A stretch of 64,000 nt of DNA from Ascaris suum (Eukaryota > Nematoda > Chromadorea > Rhabditida > Ascarididae), in assembly GCA_013433145.1 (NCBI GenBank), contig CM024183.1, positions 5,663,703 to 5,727,702 on the forward strand, given 5' to 3'. The notes under the pieces were generated by a model. The model did no database searches. It saw nothing but the letters and a program-made list of their open reading frames with translations, and had not been told where the DNA came from. Within the stretch, counting starts at the first letter, position 1; each line of letters opens with the position of its first letter. A program made the position numbers and the translations under genes. Shown here piece by piece: positions 1 through 13,600 of this stretch.

Positions 1-142
1 TTTCCGCTGGCTACGATGTCATGAACAAATTGAAACGTTTATTCGGTCTCTTTTAAACAGGCTGAGTCGGTGGATCGAGCAAGAAGCAAAAGAAGAGGAT
101 GCGGGACCTTTATGCAGGTGGTGGACAAAAACGAATCAATAG
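1..142 (+). CDS. Possible 3' terminal exon of a gene cut by the window edge
   Basis: Frame 2 is open from the first base to a TAG at 140-142 and reads as an amphipathic, charged tail (it includes IETFIRSLLNRLSRWIEQ and ends WWTKTNQ). The bases are clearly more GC-rich here than in the following kilobase. Two overlapping AATAAA signals at about 318-328 fit a 3' UTR ending there. A competing frame 3 reading ends at a TAA at 54-56. I do not recognise the product, and only one short exon is visible. Confidence 0.3.
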   Translation, partial: FRWLRCHEQIETFIRSLLNRLSRWIEQEAKEEDAGPLCRWWTKTNQ

Positions 143-2507
143 GACGCTCAAAACTTTGCTCGTCGATTAACTCGGAATCCTCCATAAGCCTTTCTTCCTT
201 CACGCATCTAAAATGTACTTTCGTAAAGCATCGGTGTTGACGTGTTAGAAAATATGCCTTCTGATTGCGCCTTCGATGTTCGATGAATATTTCACAGTCA
301 TTTAATTGTTTTTGATAATAAAATAAAGAGACCTTTCAAAATGCTTTGAGTCTTTTACCTCAAATATATTTCTTCTCATAAAATGTTGCAAAGCGGTTTG
401 ATCCTCTCTCCGAAGGAAACTTTTTATTGATTTCTTACGGCGGGTCTTTATCAATGCTATTGTTTCTTAGCATTTCTGCATCACCTTATCTAAACGCATA
501 CAAACGATCGCGATAACTGACATGTGATGGTGCACATCATCGATTATGCACTTATGGATAGAATCGTTATCCTTGTGTCATTGCCCGGATCGTTATACGA
601 TTCACTTCACATCTATTTTCAAGTTCCATTGAAAACATGATGAAGCAAGTTGGAATTCCACAGTTGTCGCTCCTATCGCTTACTTAACAACTTTCACTTT
701 CAAATATCCCACACACAGACTCTTTAGAATGGTCGAGTCATTCAGAATAAGCGCTTATTTTGTTTTGCCGTAATATTCAATATGGGTCTTTGCAGATTTC
801 TTTGCAACACACAGGCATGCGTCTGATGGGTGCCGGCATGTGTCTTCTGTGTAATGTTTAACTCAAGAAATAGAGAAGATAAATTGCAAAATTTACTAGG
901 CAATATCATTCACTCATTTCTGGTCCCAAATTCGTCCATCAAGCCGTAAGAGGTCTAAACCTGCTTAACGTTCCTCATAAGGCGAAATTCACTTTGCCAT
1001 AGCATTTTATTTCATTTGTTTCAGATACATTGCATGTAAAATTCATTTCATTTATGCACACATAGAAAACCATTGGGAAAATATCCTCCTGGCAAAAAAA
1101 GAAGCATTTTTTGATGTTATTAAATTAATGGGGCAGAAGTCTTTTATGTGTTCAACTAGCTCAAGCACTTCAATTTGATCATTTTCAGAAACTCTTAATG
1201 ACCCCCCTTTCCTATATTCTTCTCAGCGAAAATATCATAGTACTGCAAAGTCGACCTGAAGTAGAGGCTCGAAATAGGTCTATGAAACAAGTCGGATATA
1301 GTAAAGAAAGTGGCACGTGTACTTCTGTTTGGAGAATTTGCAAGGTTTGCAAGCGTTATATAAAATAGTTTAACAGATCTTTATGAGTCTGACTACTGAA
1401 AACACTGCTAAAGCGAAGAGAACAGCATATGATGACTTTAGTTTTGCAATTTTCGTTTGTTCAATAAAATTTACATCGAATGCACAAAAAAAAACAAGTA
1501 TAATCAATCTTCGGTGGGTAAGCAACATTGCTTATTAAATCTTGTAATCTTGTATTACCCTCTGAATCGTCGCATAGCCGAATTTCTCTTAACCTTATGT
1601 TTTCATACTGCAGCACTACTATTATCTATCTGTCAACAACGACAGATGCCGATAGGATCATACGCTAAATGCCATTTAGATTTTTCATATTATGTGCGTA
1701 TCAAAGTAATCAATAAGCTGAAATATGCTAAGCTGAAATTAAATTCTCGAATCAATGGATATAAAAGTCCGCTTTTTTGTTGTAGTGATCTATTCGATTG
1801 AATTCTTATGATCGTTCGCCAAATTTTATTGTCGAGTAATTAGATGAACACCATAACTGTTAACATGAGTAGATAAGCGAATAAGCAAATAAATAAACAC
1901 ATAATCCAAATGCTATTTATTTAAATGTTATGAATTGTGTACTCAACGCACAAAGAACTTAAGAACAAATGGAATGATGTATTGGTTAAATTGCCACGAA
2001 ATGAAGAGCTCTTCAGCTCAGAAAGTGAGCATAAAACGGTCTATTTATATATCATTTTTTCAAAACGAATCAAGTATAAGTTTTCGATTCGACAAAAAAA
2101 AATTGCTATCGTCTCGCATTCAACTGATTATATGACAGAATATGCAAATGCATCCTCACCATGATGCTAGGCAATAGTTCATACAAACGAAAAACAAACG
2201 CGAGTAGAAGTGAACTTGAGATGTCATTTTATCGTCTAATTAAGCTCACAATTCTATCGACATAGGCGTTTTCGTTTATGAATTGGAACTTCAGCATCGA
2301 CACACAGAGAGATAGACACACAGACAGATACAAAGATATCGTGAGCAAGTTGATGAAAAACGTCATCTCATCGCAAGATTTTTAAGTGCAAAAAGCGTAT
2401 TAAAAGTGGATGAGCGACGCTTTCGATAGAGAAAAAAAGTTTCGCATATTTGAAACAAACACAGACGTGAGTAATTCGATAAATAAAATGCACAAAATCA
2501 CATATAA
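143..2507. other. Gene-poor stretch
   Basis: AT-rich sequence. A 114-codon open frame at 1457-1801 has no protein-like composition and no splice context. I see no supported gene. Confidence 0.5.
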
Positions 2508-3174
2508 TTAAATGCGTCGATTGAAGAATTTCGACTTTTGCGCCTTCAGATAATTCGGTTTCCTCGGCGTTGTATCTCGCTTCAATCGCTCCACTATATG
2601 AGTTGGTTGTACATCGTTCACATCCCTCACACGTCGCGAAAGAATCTCGCCATCTGTCATTAAGACTAGCTGCAACAAAATTACTCTTGAAATCTTGGAT
2701 TGCATTACGGATATGTGAGGAAATATGAGGGATAGAATTGAAAGATATATGAAGCAGGTGAATGATGCAACTATCATTCAATGACTCGATACTTCATACT
2801 CTTGCTTCCTCCCCCCCCCCCCACCCCTCCCCGTCCTAAGCAAGTCTATAATCCATAAAGTTCAACGAAGGTACAAAGTCGCAATAGATTGAAATATAAG
2901 AACAAAAAAAAATCATTACTTTTGATAGACCAAAATTTTCAAATTGTTGAATTATTTTCGAGCAGTAACTTATCTCCTAAACAACAACAACCTCGTTGAC
3001 CGCTCGAATTTACCAAATTTTCTGGAACACACAACATATCTCTTGCTTTACTATGTAGGAAATTTGTTCAACGAGTATATTAAGTAAGCTTACGTCATTT
3101 CCTTGAATTTCCAATGTTGCGCATATTGCATATGCAATTATCGATGACGTAAAAATAAATGCAAAAATTTTCAT
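2508..3174 (-). CDS. Small secreted peptide precursor, 80 aa, two exons
   Basis: Exon 1 is 3174-3094 and exon 2 is 2669-2508; both junctions are phase 0. The start ATG lies 10 nt after a strong TTTCTTTCAG acceptor, so the mRNA is probably trans-spliced. Residues 1-19 (MKIFAFIFTSSIIAYAICA) look like a signal peptide. The mature part is basic and hydrophilic, has no cysteine, and carries dibasic pairs at about residues 39-40, 57-58, 63-64 and 78-79, ending in FFNRRI. This layout resembles a processed peptide hormone or neuropeptide precursor, but no known peptide motif is visible and there is no Gly-Lys/Arg amidation site. The intron (3093-2670) could hide a further exon. Function is inference only. 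Confidence 0.5.
2811..2832 (+). repeat. Poly(C) tract
   Basis: Twelve C in a row followed by A, CCCC, T, CCCC. One of twelve such tracts in the window. Confidence 0.9.
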
Positions 3175-3184
3175 AGCTAAAAAT

Positions 3185-3194
3185 CTGAAAGAAA
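3185..3194 (-). promoter_or_regulatory. Likely spliced-leader acceptor
   Basis: TTTCTTTCAG read on the - strand, 10 nt before the ATG of the small secreted peptide gene. No upstream exon is needed, as expected for nematode trans-splicing. Confidence 0.45.
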
Positions 3195-6100
3195 CATTAA
3201 TAATATTATTGGCGATGAATTTTCGCCACTTTATATCCATATGAATAGCATAATGATATATGAGGAAGAAAAATAGAGCGATATTACGCAAGGAAATAAG
3301 TCTTTAAAAAAAGCACATAAATAGAATGGAAAATAGGACGAATGATTCGGTTGGGTTGTATTGGTTGTGTCTCCTACGATTTCTCTCGTTATCCCTCTAT
3401 TTTATTGCGAACGAATAACTCATCAAGAACTAGTTGCAGATATCTTCTTCCAGCTAGAATCCTCAAGTATTTGGCGCGTTGAGAAAGTTTTTGAGTACCA
3501 CTGAAAATGAACGAAGGAGTCATATTTGCTTCTGTATCATTCCTACTCACAAGAATTAGTATTCCTTTTCGTTAAAGAAAAACGCTTTCGAACCGACTAT
3601 GCGACGCTTTTACTGCTCTATAGAGCCAACGTAGATAATCCACATTTTTTTTACTCCATAGGAGTACATTACTGCAATTGTTTAACTATAGATTTAAATT
3701 GAGATAACTACAAGCTATTGAGATAACAAGTTACTCGAAGTCGGGGATGAGGCAAAAAGTTCTTCAACCTATTCATAAACAAGATTAGAGTATAGACTGC
3801 GATGTGAGAGATATATCCGTGTAAAAATACAAAAAACTTCAACAAAATAACACTAAGGATGTTGAATAAAAGTATAGAGTATTCGTAGGCACAATTAAAT
3901 AATCAATAAATCGAAGTATTGCACCTTCTTTGTACGGTCCTACACTCTTGATATGCACTCATGACATATTTTCACGCATAACATATTTTCTGCAATGACA
4001 AAGCAAACAGAGCCAAGTCATATTAAGATTTATTCATGTGACCATCATGGATGATTCTATTGGCATAGTCGGAGAATTGCTTGACCGCCTCTCTACCACA
4101 TATATAGAGGCATGAACATATATATAAACGGTCATTTCAGCGTTTGCACTTCGTTCTGATGTGCAAAATGGCGAAATACCGTAATGTATATACACCGATA
4201 ACAAAACTACAATAAGAATTAATTATAAGGCGTCATTAATGACATTTCGGTAAAATACTGTAATTTCCACATCAGTTGTAGTATGTGACAAGGCTCGGCG
4301 AAGAAATTCCGAATAAGTGCCGAACTGCATTCGTTCACCGCACAACAAACCGAATTACGAGGCGAATGTGGCGCGATCGTCTGTGCGTCATTAGGTCATT
4401 GGCATTCCGATCGTCGTCAATTTCGTATCGTTGTTCGCGAAATCATACACTTCAATTGCATCTCAAGAAAAGATTTCGAAAAATTTTCATCTCTGTTCTT
4501 TTATTCCACTTGGAAAATCGAAATTCTATTTTAATGAAAAATAACTGCATATCTATATTTTTCTCTATTTCATATGTTTTCAAATTGCAAAATGCTAAAA
4601 CCATTAGAAATTTATGATAGCTAAGAGAAATTGAAATGATATATGCACACTCAGATAACATATGGGTAAACGCCCTCCCAATTATGCCAATTTTTTGGGA
4701 AATTTTTTTTTGATTTTGACTGCACCTAGAAAAAATTTTGCAGCCGAATACTTCGATTAAAATTCTCCATTCGATGTCGAACAGTAAGGAACTATTTTAT
4801 ACGTCAGGAGGTTGAAGAAGCAAATAATAGTCGTATAGCAAGTGCTATGCTCTCGTTTGACTAAAAAAAATGCCACGGGCGCTTTTAGGTTGGCACCAAA
4901 GTGGGCATCTTTGGAAAGTCTAATTGAACAGATGGATAGATCGATGAATAAGGGCTAAATTTATGTGGCAATTCGAGTATTTTCGAAATTCTGCGCAACA
5001 TTTCAGAGATTTTTGAAATGAACTATGTTTTTTACCATACCAATCAAGATATCCAAGGAAGGAATGAAAGTATGTGGTTGGCCCATACATAAAATAGGCC
5101 ACGACAGGGTGATCGGGAACGAACCATTGGATTAAAAAAATCTCATCACGACATTTAAAAAAAAATGGCTGAGAACCTTAATTAAATTCTTAAGACAAAA
5201 TAACTCGGATATGAAAAGTGGAAAGTAGTGCCTCGTTTTTAATTAGGAGGCTTGAATATGTCGTCAAGAGCGTAATTAAGTGTTTTTGAGTGATTGGAAG
5301 CAAAAAAAAGGGAAAGTCTAAATTCGTCTATTATAGAAATTCTCAAATTTTAGTAGAAGTGAGTGCATCGACGAAAGTGTCATGTCACCATTTTCCGAGC
5401 GAAAACAATCCGACTTCTTCAAATGGCTTCCCTCACAGCAGTGTAAGTACATGTATGTATTATCGGTATCATTAATTGTCGTCTATTGGTGGAAAAAATT
5501 TGCCACTAAATTGGGTCATCAAATTTTATACGTTATTTATTGCTCTTTTTTTAAAAATCTTCTCAATTTTAAAATGCACTCTCGAGAGTAATCGAAAATG
5601 TCGCAAACTCTAAAATGAAACCATGCGATGCTTTATTTAGTAATAGTTAACGTCAAGCACGCTCTTTTTCAATATTGTTGCCGCATTTTGATATCATTTT
5701 ATGCGGGGCAATGAAATCTGCAAATATTTCAGAAAAATTGAACCCTATTGTAGCGTTACGGAATTGCTTTATTCGAATTCTTTTCTGGCAATTTCAATTC
5801 TCATAATGTTTTCGGCTCATTCGTTTTGTTTTACAATGAGAGAAGAGGTTTGTTTTTGGAATAAAGTGCACTGTAGCGAATAATTTGAAGCAATTTGGAG
5901 AGGGGGGGGGAGGGAGGGGAAAATATTTACTTTTTTTTAAAAAATCTGTATAAGTTTTCTCTAATCGACGACTATGAAACACGAAACTTGATATTTGAAT
6001 GTTGTGCAATCGATCGATTTCTTTTAATTGGAATTGCAAGAGAATCGTTTCGCATTTTGTTTGGTGAGTAAAGAAACAAATCTGCAAAAGGTTATACGTA

Positions 6101-8099
6101 AAAATGAAACGAAGAAATATTGGCAAACGTTGTGCATTTGCATAAAAGTGCTTCTGGCAATTTGCTTAAAAAGTAGATGAGTTCTGATTGATCATCGTTG
6201 AAAAAGCAAACAGCCTAATTGCAACGATATTATTATAAATAATGACGGCTAATGAAATGATGCAAATTAAAAAAAAACATAGCATATGGTGATTTCAAGG
6301 CAATAAAGAATAAAGCATTCAAATTTCAAACGATTTGCTATGTTTTAGCAAACTTATTGGATGCATCTAACATCAAATATATGTGTCTGAGTGAAGATCA
6401 GTTTGGATCTACTTTCCTTGTTGGATAAACAGTTGATCTTACATATAAAATGCTAATGGAGGATGTTGATTTGTGGTTCATCCCTCTTTCGGTGCTATCT
6501 TTATCAATCCATGAAATAGCAACTACACAAATTTATGCTCTCAAAGAGATTATTATGTGGTGGATGGCAGTTGGATGTCTCTCATTCAGCGTTCAATATC
6601 TTTTGCTCATTTTTAATGCTTATTTTTGTGTTGAACTTTAGTGAGAGATCTTTTGAAATTTATCGCAAAGTCATTTGGTTGATTTCAGCATTTCAATATA
6701 TTTTTCTATATCGTGCAATGATATACAGAATAATTTCTTCAAATCACCCACTTGTTGAATGTCATCAAAGCTGTATAAAGTTTGGCTATCTATTTCTCAA
6801 TTAGGGCTCATTTTGATGAGAACAGATGAGACAATCCACTCAATCTATATCCAAGTAAAACAACAACAACTGTTACAAATTACGTGAATGAAATCAAGAG
6901 TTGATTGTGGCAACTGCTCATTACTACTATAAACGACGAATCAATCATTAACGCAATAAATTTGTTTATTGTTGTGTTCCCAATTACAATATAAGGCAAA
7001 TATGTTTCAGCTCTATCATTCAGCATATTTTGATTGCTATATTGGAAAACCTTTCTTTTATTTATTTGCATTCATTCTCTAAATAATTGCAGAGAATGTA
7101 AACTCAATTGCACTTTTATGCAAATAAAACGAATATTCATATATTTCCTAGAACTTAGAAGGTTATGAATTTTTATGATTATATAATGGTCAAAACTTTA
7201 GCAATATATCTGAATTTTTAAATGCTTTATGCAATTGTGTATTTATTTTACGTATTATAACGAAGCACAGCGCATGCATATTTGTATGCGTTTATGTGCA
7301 CATATATATGGCATGTTTGTTATTCCGCTTATTCGTCACTTCAACTCATTGCGGCTAGAAAAATTTATTGCTGATATCTGTCTTTTTATAGAGAGCTTCC
7401 ATACTATTCGATGAAGTTCTGAAGAAATTACTACCGATATCAAGTTTTAATGAAAATTTTGCATTTTTTTTAAAATAATCACTAGAGTTGAATGCAACAA
7501 TGTTTTCGTAGAAATTCGTTTAGATTAAAATATAAAGCAAATATTGTTGATATTAGATTATTAATTAGAAGGTTACGAGATGTCATTGATGTGACTATAA
7601 TGGTACATATCATGTCCACCGTTTCGCTGCTGTCTTCCACTCTTTGAGACGGCTTCTTAGAGACCACAGGTTTGAAATGCTTATTTCAAATTTACATTAT
7701 ATAATGCGAATTGTATTTTCTACAGGGTTATTATATGAATTTTTTGTTGCTTATATAGTTGTTTGTATAATGGTAGAGAGTATGTTAGAGATACACGTAT
7801 CTAATGGTATATGATTGAAAAAGTTTGTGTAAATATCGTTGTTTGTCGACATTTTGTGTCAACAGCAATTGCTCGTTTGACCGACCAATATTCGCTTATT
7901 CACAATCAAGTGTTCGCAAATATTTCTTTATTTCGTTTGCCAATTTGGACACTCATGAGTTTATAGATTATCGATTATTATTTGAATTCTTCTGATCCAT
8001 CAATCGATTCTTAAACCTAAATAAGGAAATATTGAGAGACTTCTCTTGGCAGAATCTCATTTTTCTTCAACGTACATTTAACCATTATATTATAACCAT
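3195..8099. other. Gene-poor stretch
   Basis: AT-rich. A GC-richer island at 4280-4450 is open in more than one frame but has no convincing splice structure. A 53-codon stop-free segment ending at a TGA near 3505 (+) and a - strand frame at 7667-7482 have mildly protein-like composition. None is supported well enough to call. Confidence 0.4.
5902..5919 (+). repeat. Poly(G) tract
   Basis: Nine G, then AGGGAGGGG. Purine-rich and potentially able to form a G-quadruplex. Confidence 0.85.
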
Positions 8100-8104
8100 T
8101 GTTC

Positions 8105-8195
8105 GCTGATGAATGAAGATATGTTCAGAGACGGATGCGAACCTTCAACTTTCCAGTTTCCGTGCCAATCCCTTACCATGAACTACTGCTGACGC
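8105..8195 (-). repeat. tRNA-like (SINE-like) sequence
   Basis: On the - strand a B-box-like GGTTCGCATCC (one change from GGTTCGANTCC) lies downstream of an A-box-like TAGTTCATGGTAAGG at roughly tRNA spacing. The outer ends pair for only about four bases, so this is not an intact tRNA. It is better explained as a tRNA-derived SINE head or a degenerate tRNA. A related sequence lies at about 13240-13320. Confidence 0.4.
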
Positions 8196-8752
8196 ATCCA
8201 CTGATCATAGTTTTCTGCTTCGTCCGGTCAGTTCTAATATCCACCTAATGCAATACGCCTGATGAGCATATAACACTAATTGACATTAGCCGGGCAGGAA
8301 GCGATGTAATTAGCCATTGTCTTTTCTCACATTAATATTCCAACACATTTGTAATGAGAGTTTTATTCGATTGTCTTTGCATACAACTGATAGTTAGGTG
8401 AGAAAGAGCATAAAATTTTACCACTTATATGCTGGATAGCCCGAATAACATAACCATCAATGAAGAAAAATAAAAAGCCAAATTACTTGTGAACTGAGAG
8501 GACCAGGTCAGCAAAATGTGAACATAATAGACAATGATAAAACGTCTCATATTCCTTGTTCTTAATGCCAACGCTTCAGTGAGATCAAGTTCTGAGCAAA
8601 AGTTTGATCAAGTTTATTTACAGGTTTTTTACTTTTTTTCCTAAAGTTTGATATTCGGTGAGAGAATCTCTTGCCTTCTTGCTGTAAAGCTTTTTTTTCG
8701 AGGAATATTTTCCTTCAAACAGTCTGAAGAATACTTCCTGATTTTGAATTCT

Positions 8753-8935
<183 letters not shown>

Positions 8936-9860
8936 TTATTTCATATCATCAAGCAACATGTCTGTTCATTATAGTATGGAAATAGAAATGACACTGCAGC
9001 AATAGAGATCTTTATTTGCTGCTATTTAAATACGTTTATCTCTCTGCTGGTATATTCAGCTGCTAATGCGAGCATTTTCATCTCAGCAGACATAAGCTTA
9101 TGATTTCTTAACAACGACTTTTTGAACTGTGAGTCATGAAAGTTGCACATAGCATAGGCATGAATACACGATGAAGCAGCCCTTCTTATGATGTCAACTT
9201 CGACTGCCAATCGATAAAGAAATCATTGAGCGTTAAATGTTCCTTCTTTGCTGCCAATGCGTCCTGTCAATATATCAACGTAGTCTTTCCAAAGGAATAT
9301 TTTGATAGTCAGGTGAACTATTCCTTTCCGGGAACTTATGAGACGATTATTTTTGTCCTTATCCACGTGTTCCGCATTTGGAGACGAACAAATTGTTCGA
9401 TGATCTTCCACCTAAAATAGGTTTATTGTATTTTTCGAAAACTTGCTGCACCATTTTGTGCTGCACCCAGTTTATGCAAGCTAAGATGCACGTTGTACTA
9501 TGTGCTAGACATTATTTAGCAACATGATGCACTACGCTAAATACTCTACTTGATACAAGGAAAAGCCGGTTAAAATGCCAAAGTTTTAAGCGAATTTATT
9601 GTTCTGTACTGCACCATCAAAAACGGCCAACGTACCGTACTGCGCTGCACTTGTTTCACAAACCCACTGTGCAAAATTCCTCAATCTTTCAAATTAGTGT
9701 GCATATTCTGCTATATCAGGCATTTGGCGACATGGTATGCTATAACAAATACTTGACTGGTATATGGGAAACGCCAACTTATGTTGATATCAGATATTAT
9801 TGATTAAGATTTAAACGCCTTTTTGGGGCATTAGTAGGATCCTTTACCGTAAACATGTGC

Positions 9861-10034
<174 letters not shown>

Positions 10035-10633
10035 TTCAATGCAACAAATACACGAATCATAATACATGAAATAACTGAAAAATGTTCAAGCACATGTATA
10101 AAAACGTATTCGATCGTGTTCCCAAAGCTAAATTTCCATTGCAACCGAAAAAGTTGAAATAGAAGTTCGATCGGTAAAAACCCGAATGGAATTCGAGGCC
10201 TCGTTTATGATCATTGCATGTCGGTCTTGCGCTCATTTCGCGTCGCATAGAATATATTCGGCGTTTTCAACCTCGAGTTCCATACACATGACAATCCACT
10301 CTAAATTTTGGTTTGCTATGTTCATCTTTTTCATGTTAAGTTTACTACGAGCGAAACGCCTTCGGCAACTAAAATGTCGCACCAAAAGATCTAGCGACAA
10401 AACTCCACCGCTCGACGCTCTCGCTAACTGCAGTTGCCACTCTCTCTCCTTTCCCCTTTCAGCTCCACCCTCTCAACTGGTGAACTCGTTACATTCTCTA
10501 AGTAACACGGCACCAAAATATTTCTCGAGCTTATGTTCTTCGTTCAGATGACCTCAGAAATGCTGCTTTATTGAAGAGACGATTTGTGTGAAATTCTGCA
10601 AACGAATGCACTACAGTTGATTCGTACGAGGAA

Positions 10634-13600
10634 ATGATTGAACCAACGCGTGAACGCGATGTTATGGAAATGAGTGATTTGAATGGCTCTCAAGACGAAT
10701 ACAGGTAACAGTATGATAGCAGTTATCAAACCATCATTTTTATGGAAACCTGTGTACGCAATGTGCTGTTAGAATCGCGAATAAGATGTAATAGTAAGCC
10801 TGTGACCTCGCAATTCCCTACGGGCATTTCATCGAATTGGGAAAATGGCCGAACTCAAATTTTGATCTGTCACGCAATAATCTCGAAAGCGTTCAGATAA
10901 TTTATGTTTCGCTCTTACTAGTAACCAGAAATTGAATAAGTGGTTAATGCCTCAAGGTCTCGAGCATTCCTTCTAATTATAGCGGTCAACAATGAGTACG
11001 AATTATATAAGGATCGAAAAAAATTTTCACCGTGAATTTCACGATCTGCGCTGCGCGAAAAAGAGAGAAAAAAAGCTGAAAATTTTTTTTAATATTTGCT
11101 GTGATTTATTAATGTGTACGAAAAATTCGGAATCAAAAAAGTTTAGAAATGGAGAATTTGGTTTTTCTAGAATGTGCATAAGAACAGATATTAGACGAAA
11201 GCATTATTGGTTTAAATAGGGAATCCTGTTAACTTCTAAGCATCATGCTTTCTATTGTGAATTAAAGCCACACAAAGCATCGAAAAATGGTTTCATTTGC
11301 AATAGCCCTTGACCCATTTACGTTTCAAGTTGAGCTTGAAAACCATTTCGTTGAATGGAGGCATAGGCAAAAGCTTGCACTCTCAACCGCGAAAAGTGAC
11401 TTACAAGAAGCGAATTTTTAAAGACTTATTTATGCATATATAATCAGCGGCGAGGCCATACACTATGCCCATATGATTTCCTCATTTGCATCTGCTTCAG
11501 GCATTGAGCCAGGTCTCTGGAAGAGAGTAGTAAAAGTGTAACGCAATGGCTAGAGGAAACAAAAATGTAGAGGGTGATGCAATATAAAGTAAGACAGAGT
11601 TTCATAGAGCTTTTATTTGCCTAATCTGAGGAAGTAATCAAGTGCATCGCTAAGTCAAAAGTATGGTGAAATGCTCTCGAAATTGAACAAAAGGTTGGCA
11701 TTTTTTTTTGAAAGATTAGGAGACTTAACGTGTGAAAAGTTATATTATTCGCTATTATCGCACTCTCAGGCAGATCATCTTATTAGAAATGCGTCTTTGC
11801 AAAGTGCTATTTGTGAAACACGTAATGCTGTATTTAAGGATCACTTCTATAATGTTTTCTCGAGAGTGGTACATTTTTCAGAGTTGAGTTCATCCGAAAC
11901 GCGCTTCTTAAATTTTATTCCGGCTTAGAACTTTAGAAAAGATCCCTTAAAATTCCTATGAAAAGTGGAAATCGATCATTAAAAATTTGCAATGTTGCAT
12001 TTTTTTTGCGGAATTGCCTTGAGCTTGATGCGGAATAGTCATTTACAACGTTGCGCAGATAGTTTGCATCCGGATCTACCTTGAGCTTGATGCGGAATAG
12101 TCATTTACAACGTTGCGCAGATAGTTTGCATCCGGATCTATCTTGAGCTTGATGCGCACATACCCTTCATTCAAGGTGCCTCGAAACGAGTAAAGAAGCT
12201 TTTCCAGGCTAAAAAAAGAAATAAACTCTTGGAAATCGTCAATTTTGACATTTTTGTCTACTGTTGAATTTACTGTCAAATTTTCGCCTTCGCAGTTGCA
12301 GTTTTATAGTTTCTCGCCTCCCGTGATCAAATATTATCAGTGGAGGTTATAGAGTTGAACACATGGCTCGCACATTGTCGAAACTTTCATATCAACTGAT
12401 AAGAGTCACAATGTCGACGTATTTCTGACTGTCTTCGGCATGAATTGGCAACTAACAATATGTGACGTAAACAGTTCTTTTTGCTGCTCAATAAGAAAAA
12501 GTTATTGCTATCATCTTTCATAATATTGCAAATTTCGAAAAATTGGTGTAACTATCGCCAAGAAGAGGATAATAGAGCATTTGGATGTTATAGCCCGCAA
12601 CTTCATTTAAAAAATTAGACGAAAGAGGTGGAGTGGATGCTTTGCTGGTGAAGATAAGTGGAAGCCAAATTCATTTTAAAGGTAGAAAGTTTTTTTCGAG
12701 GGGATTAGGGGATATTTCCCCTTACGGCTCTCCTTTACAAGACTTGTATTTTTAATAATAGATGCATTGAATATGCAAATTACTAAATGGTAAATCATTT
12801 ACTCGTAAAGCTAATCTAGAATGCAAGAAAAATTTCACTGCTTGAAGTTGATTCGCATTGAAATTTTTTTTCAGAGGAATATGTTTTGAAGATTTTGTGC
12901 TCATTTCTTTGTGGAAATGCATTCATTACGAGGGACCGTTCACACTGAAACCTTTAATTATTATTTAAAAGCGATATTTCTCATACTTAAAAATCGTCCA
13001 AACAATGCAAAATATCGTTCCACTGTTGCAATTAACTTATTTACAAAATGCAACACGCTACCGACTGGATGAATGCTCGGCAAAGCTATGCAATGCAATG
13101 ATAAATGCCAATGATTGCTATGCAACCTTGCATAATGGGAGCTAAATTTTATTTGATTCATTGCAGTAAATTTTATGCATTGCCTGCAAGTGATAAGAAA
13201 GTATTATTGCTTGGGCTATAGTTTGATGACAGATGAAAACGGTGCCCGCAAGAACCGTCCGAACCCTTAAGTTTGCACTTTCAACTCAGATGCTCTAACC
13301 AGCTTAGATTGCAGCGTTGTGCATATTGCGCTAAGCGTACAAATATGATTGCTATAGTATTCCTCCTAAACATTACATTGTATTCCATCGAAATTCAGAT
13401 ATCCGGAAACGTATCATAACTCGTTGGGATTGAAGTTACGAATTTGGTGGTGGAATCTATCAAAACAAACGAAGCATTTATTTGGACTTCTTTTGGGCGT
13501 TGCCATTATTCTCATACTCATCATTATTATCATTGTCTCAACAAAGTCAACAAGTGCACAGTCCGAGTAAGTTAAATAATATATATATATCTTCCTCGAA

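Noticed and set aside
1457..1801. 114-aa + strand frame
   Set aside because: Composition is not protein-like, no splice or trans-splice site nearby; length is within chance for this window.
2508..2781. 137-aa - strand frame over the same DNA as the secreted peptide exon 2
   Set aside because: Out of frame with the phase-consistent exon; it runs through the intron without a splice site.
10186..10551. 121-aa + strand frame
   Set aside because: Low-complexity Ser-rich reading in a pyrimidine-rich stretch; more likely promoter-proximal sequence of the downstream gene.
11299..11421. 40-codon + strand frame starting MVSFAIALDPFTF
   Set aside because: Attractive composition but a single short frame without acceptor or donor support.
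11671..11928. 85-aa + strand frame in the first intron of the mucin-like gene
   Set aside because: Second half looks protein-like (SLQSAICETRNAVFKDHFYN) but no splice sites connect it in phase to the flanking exons.
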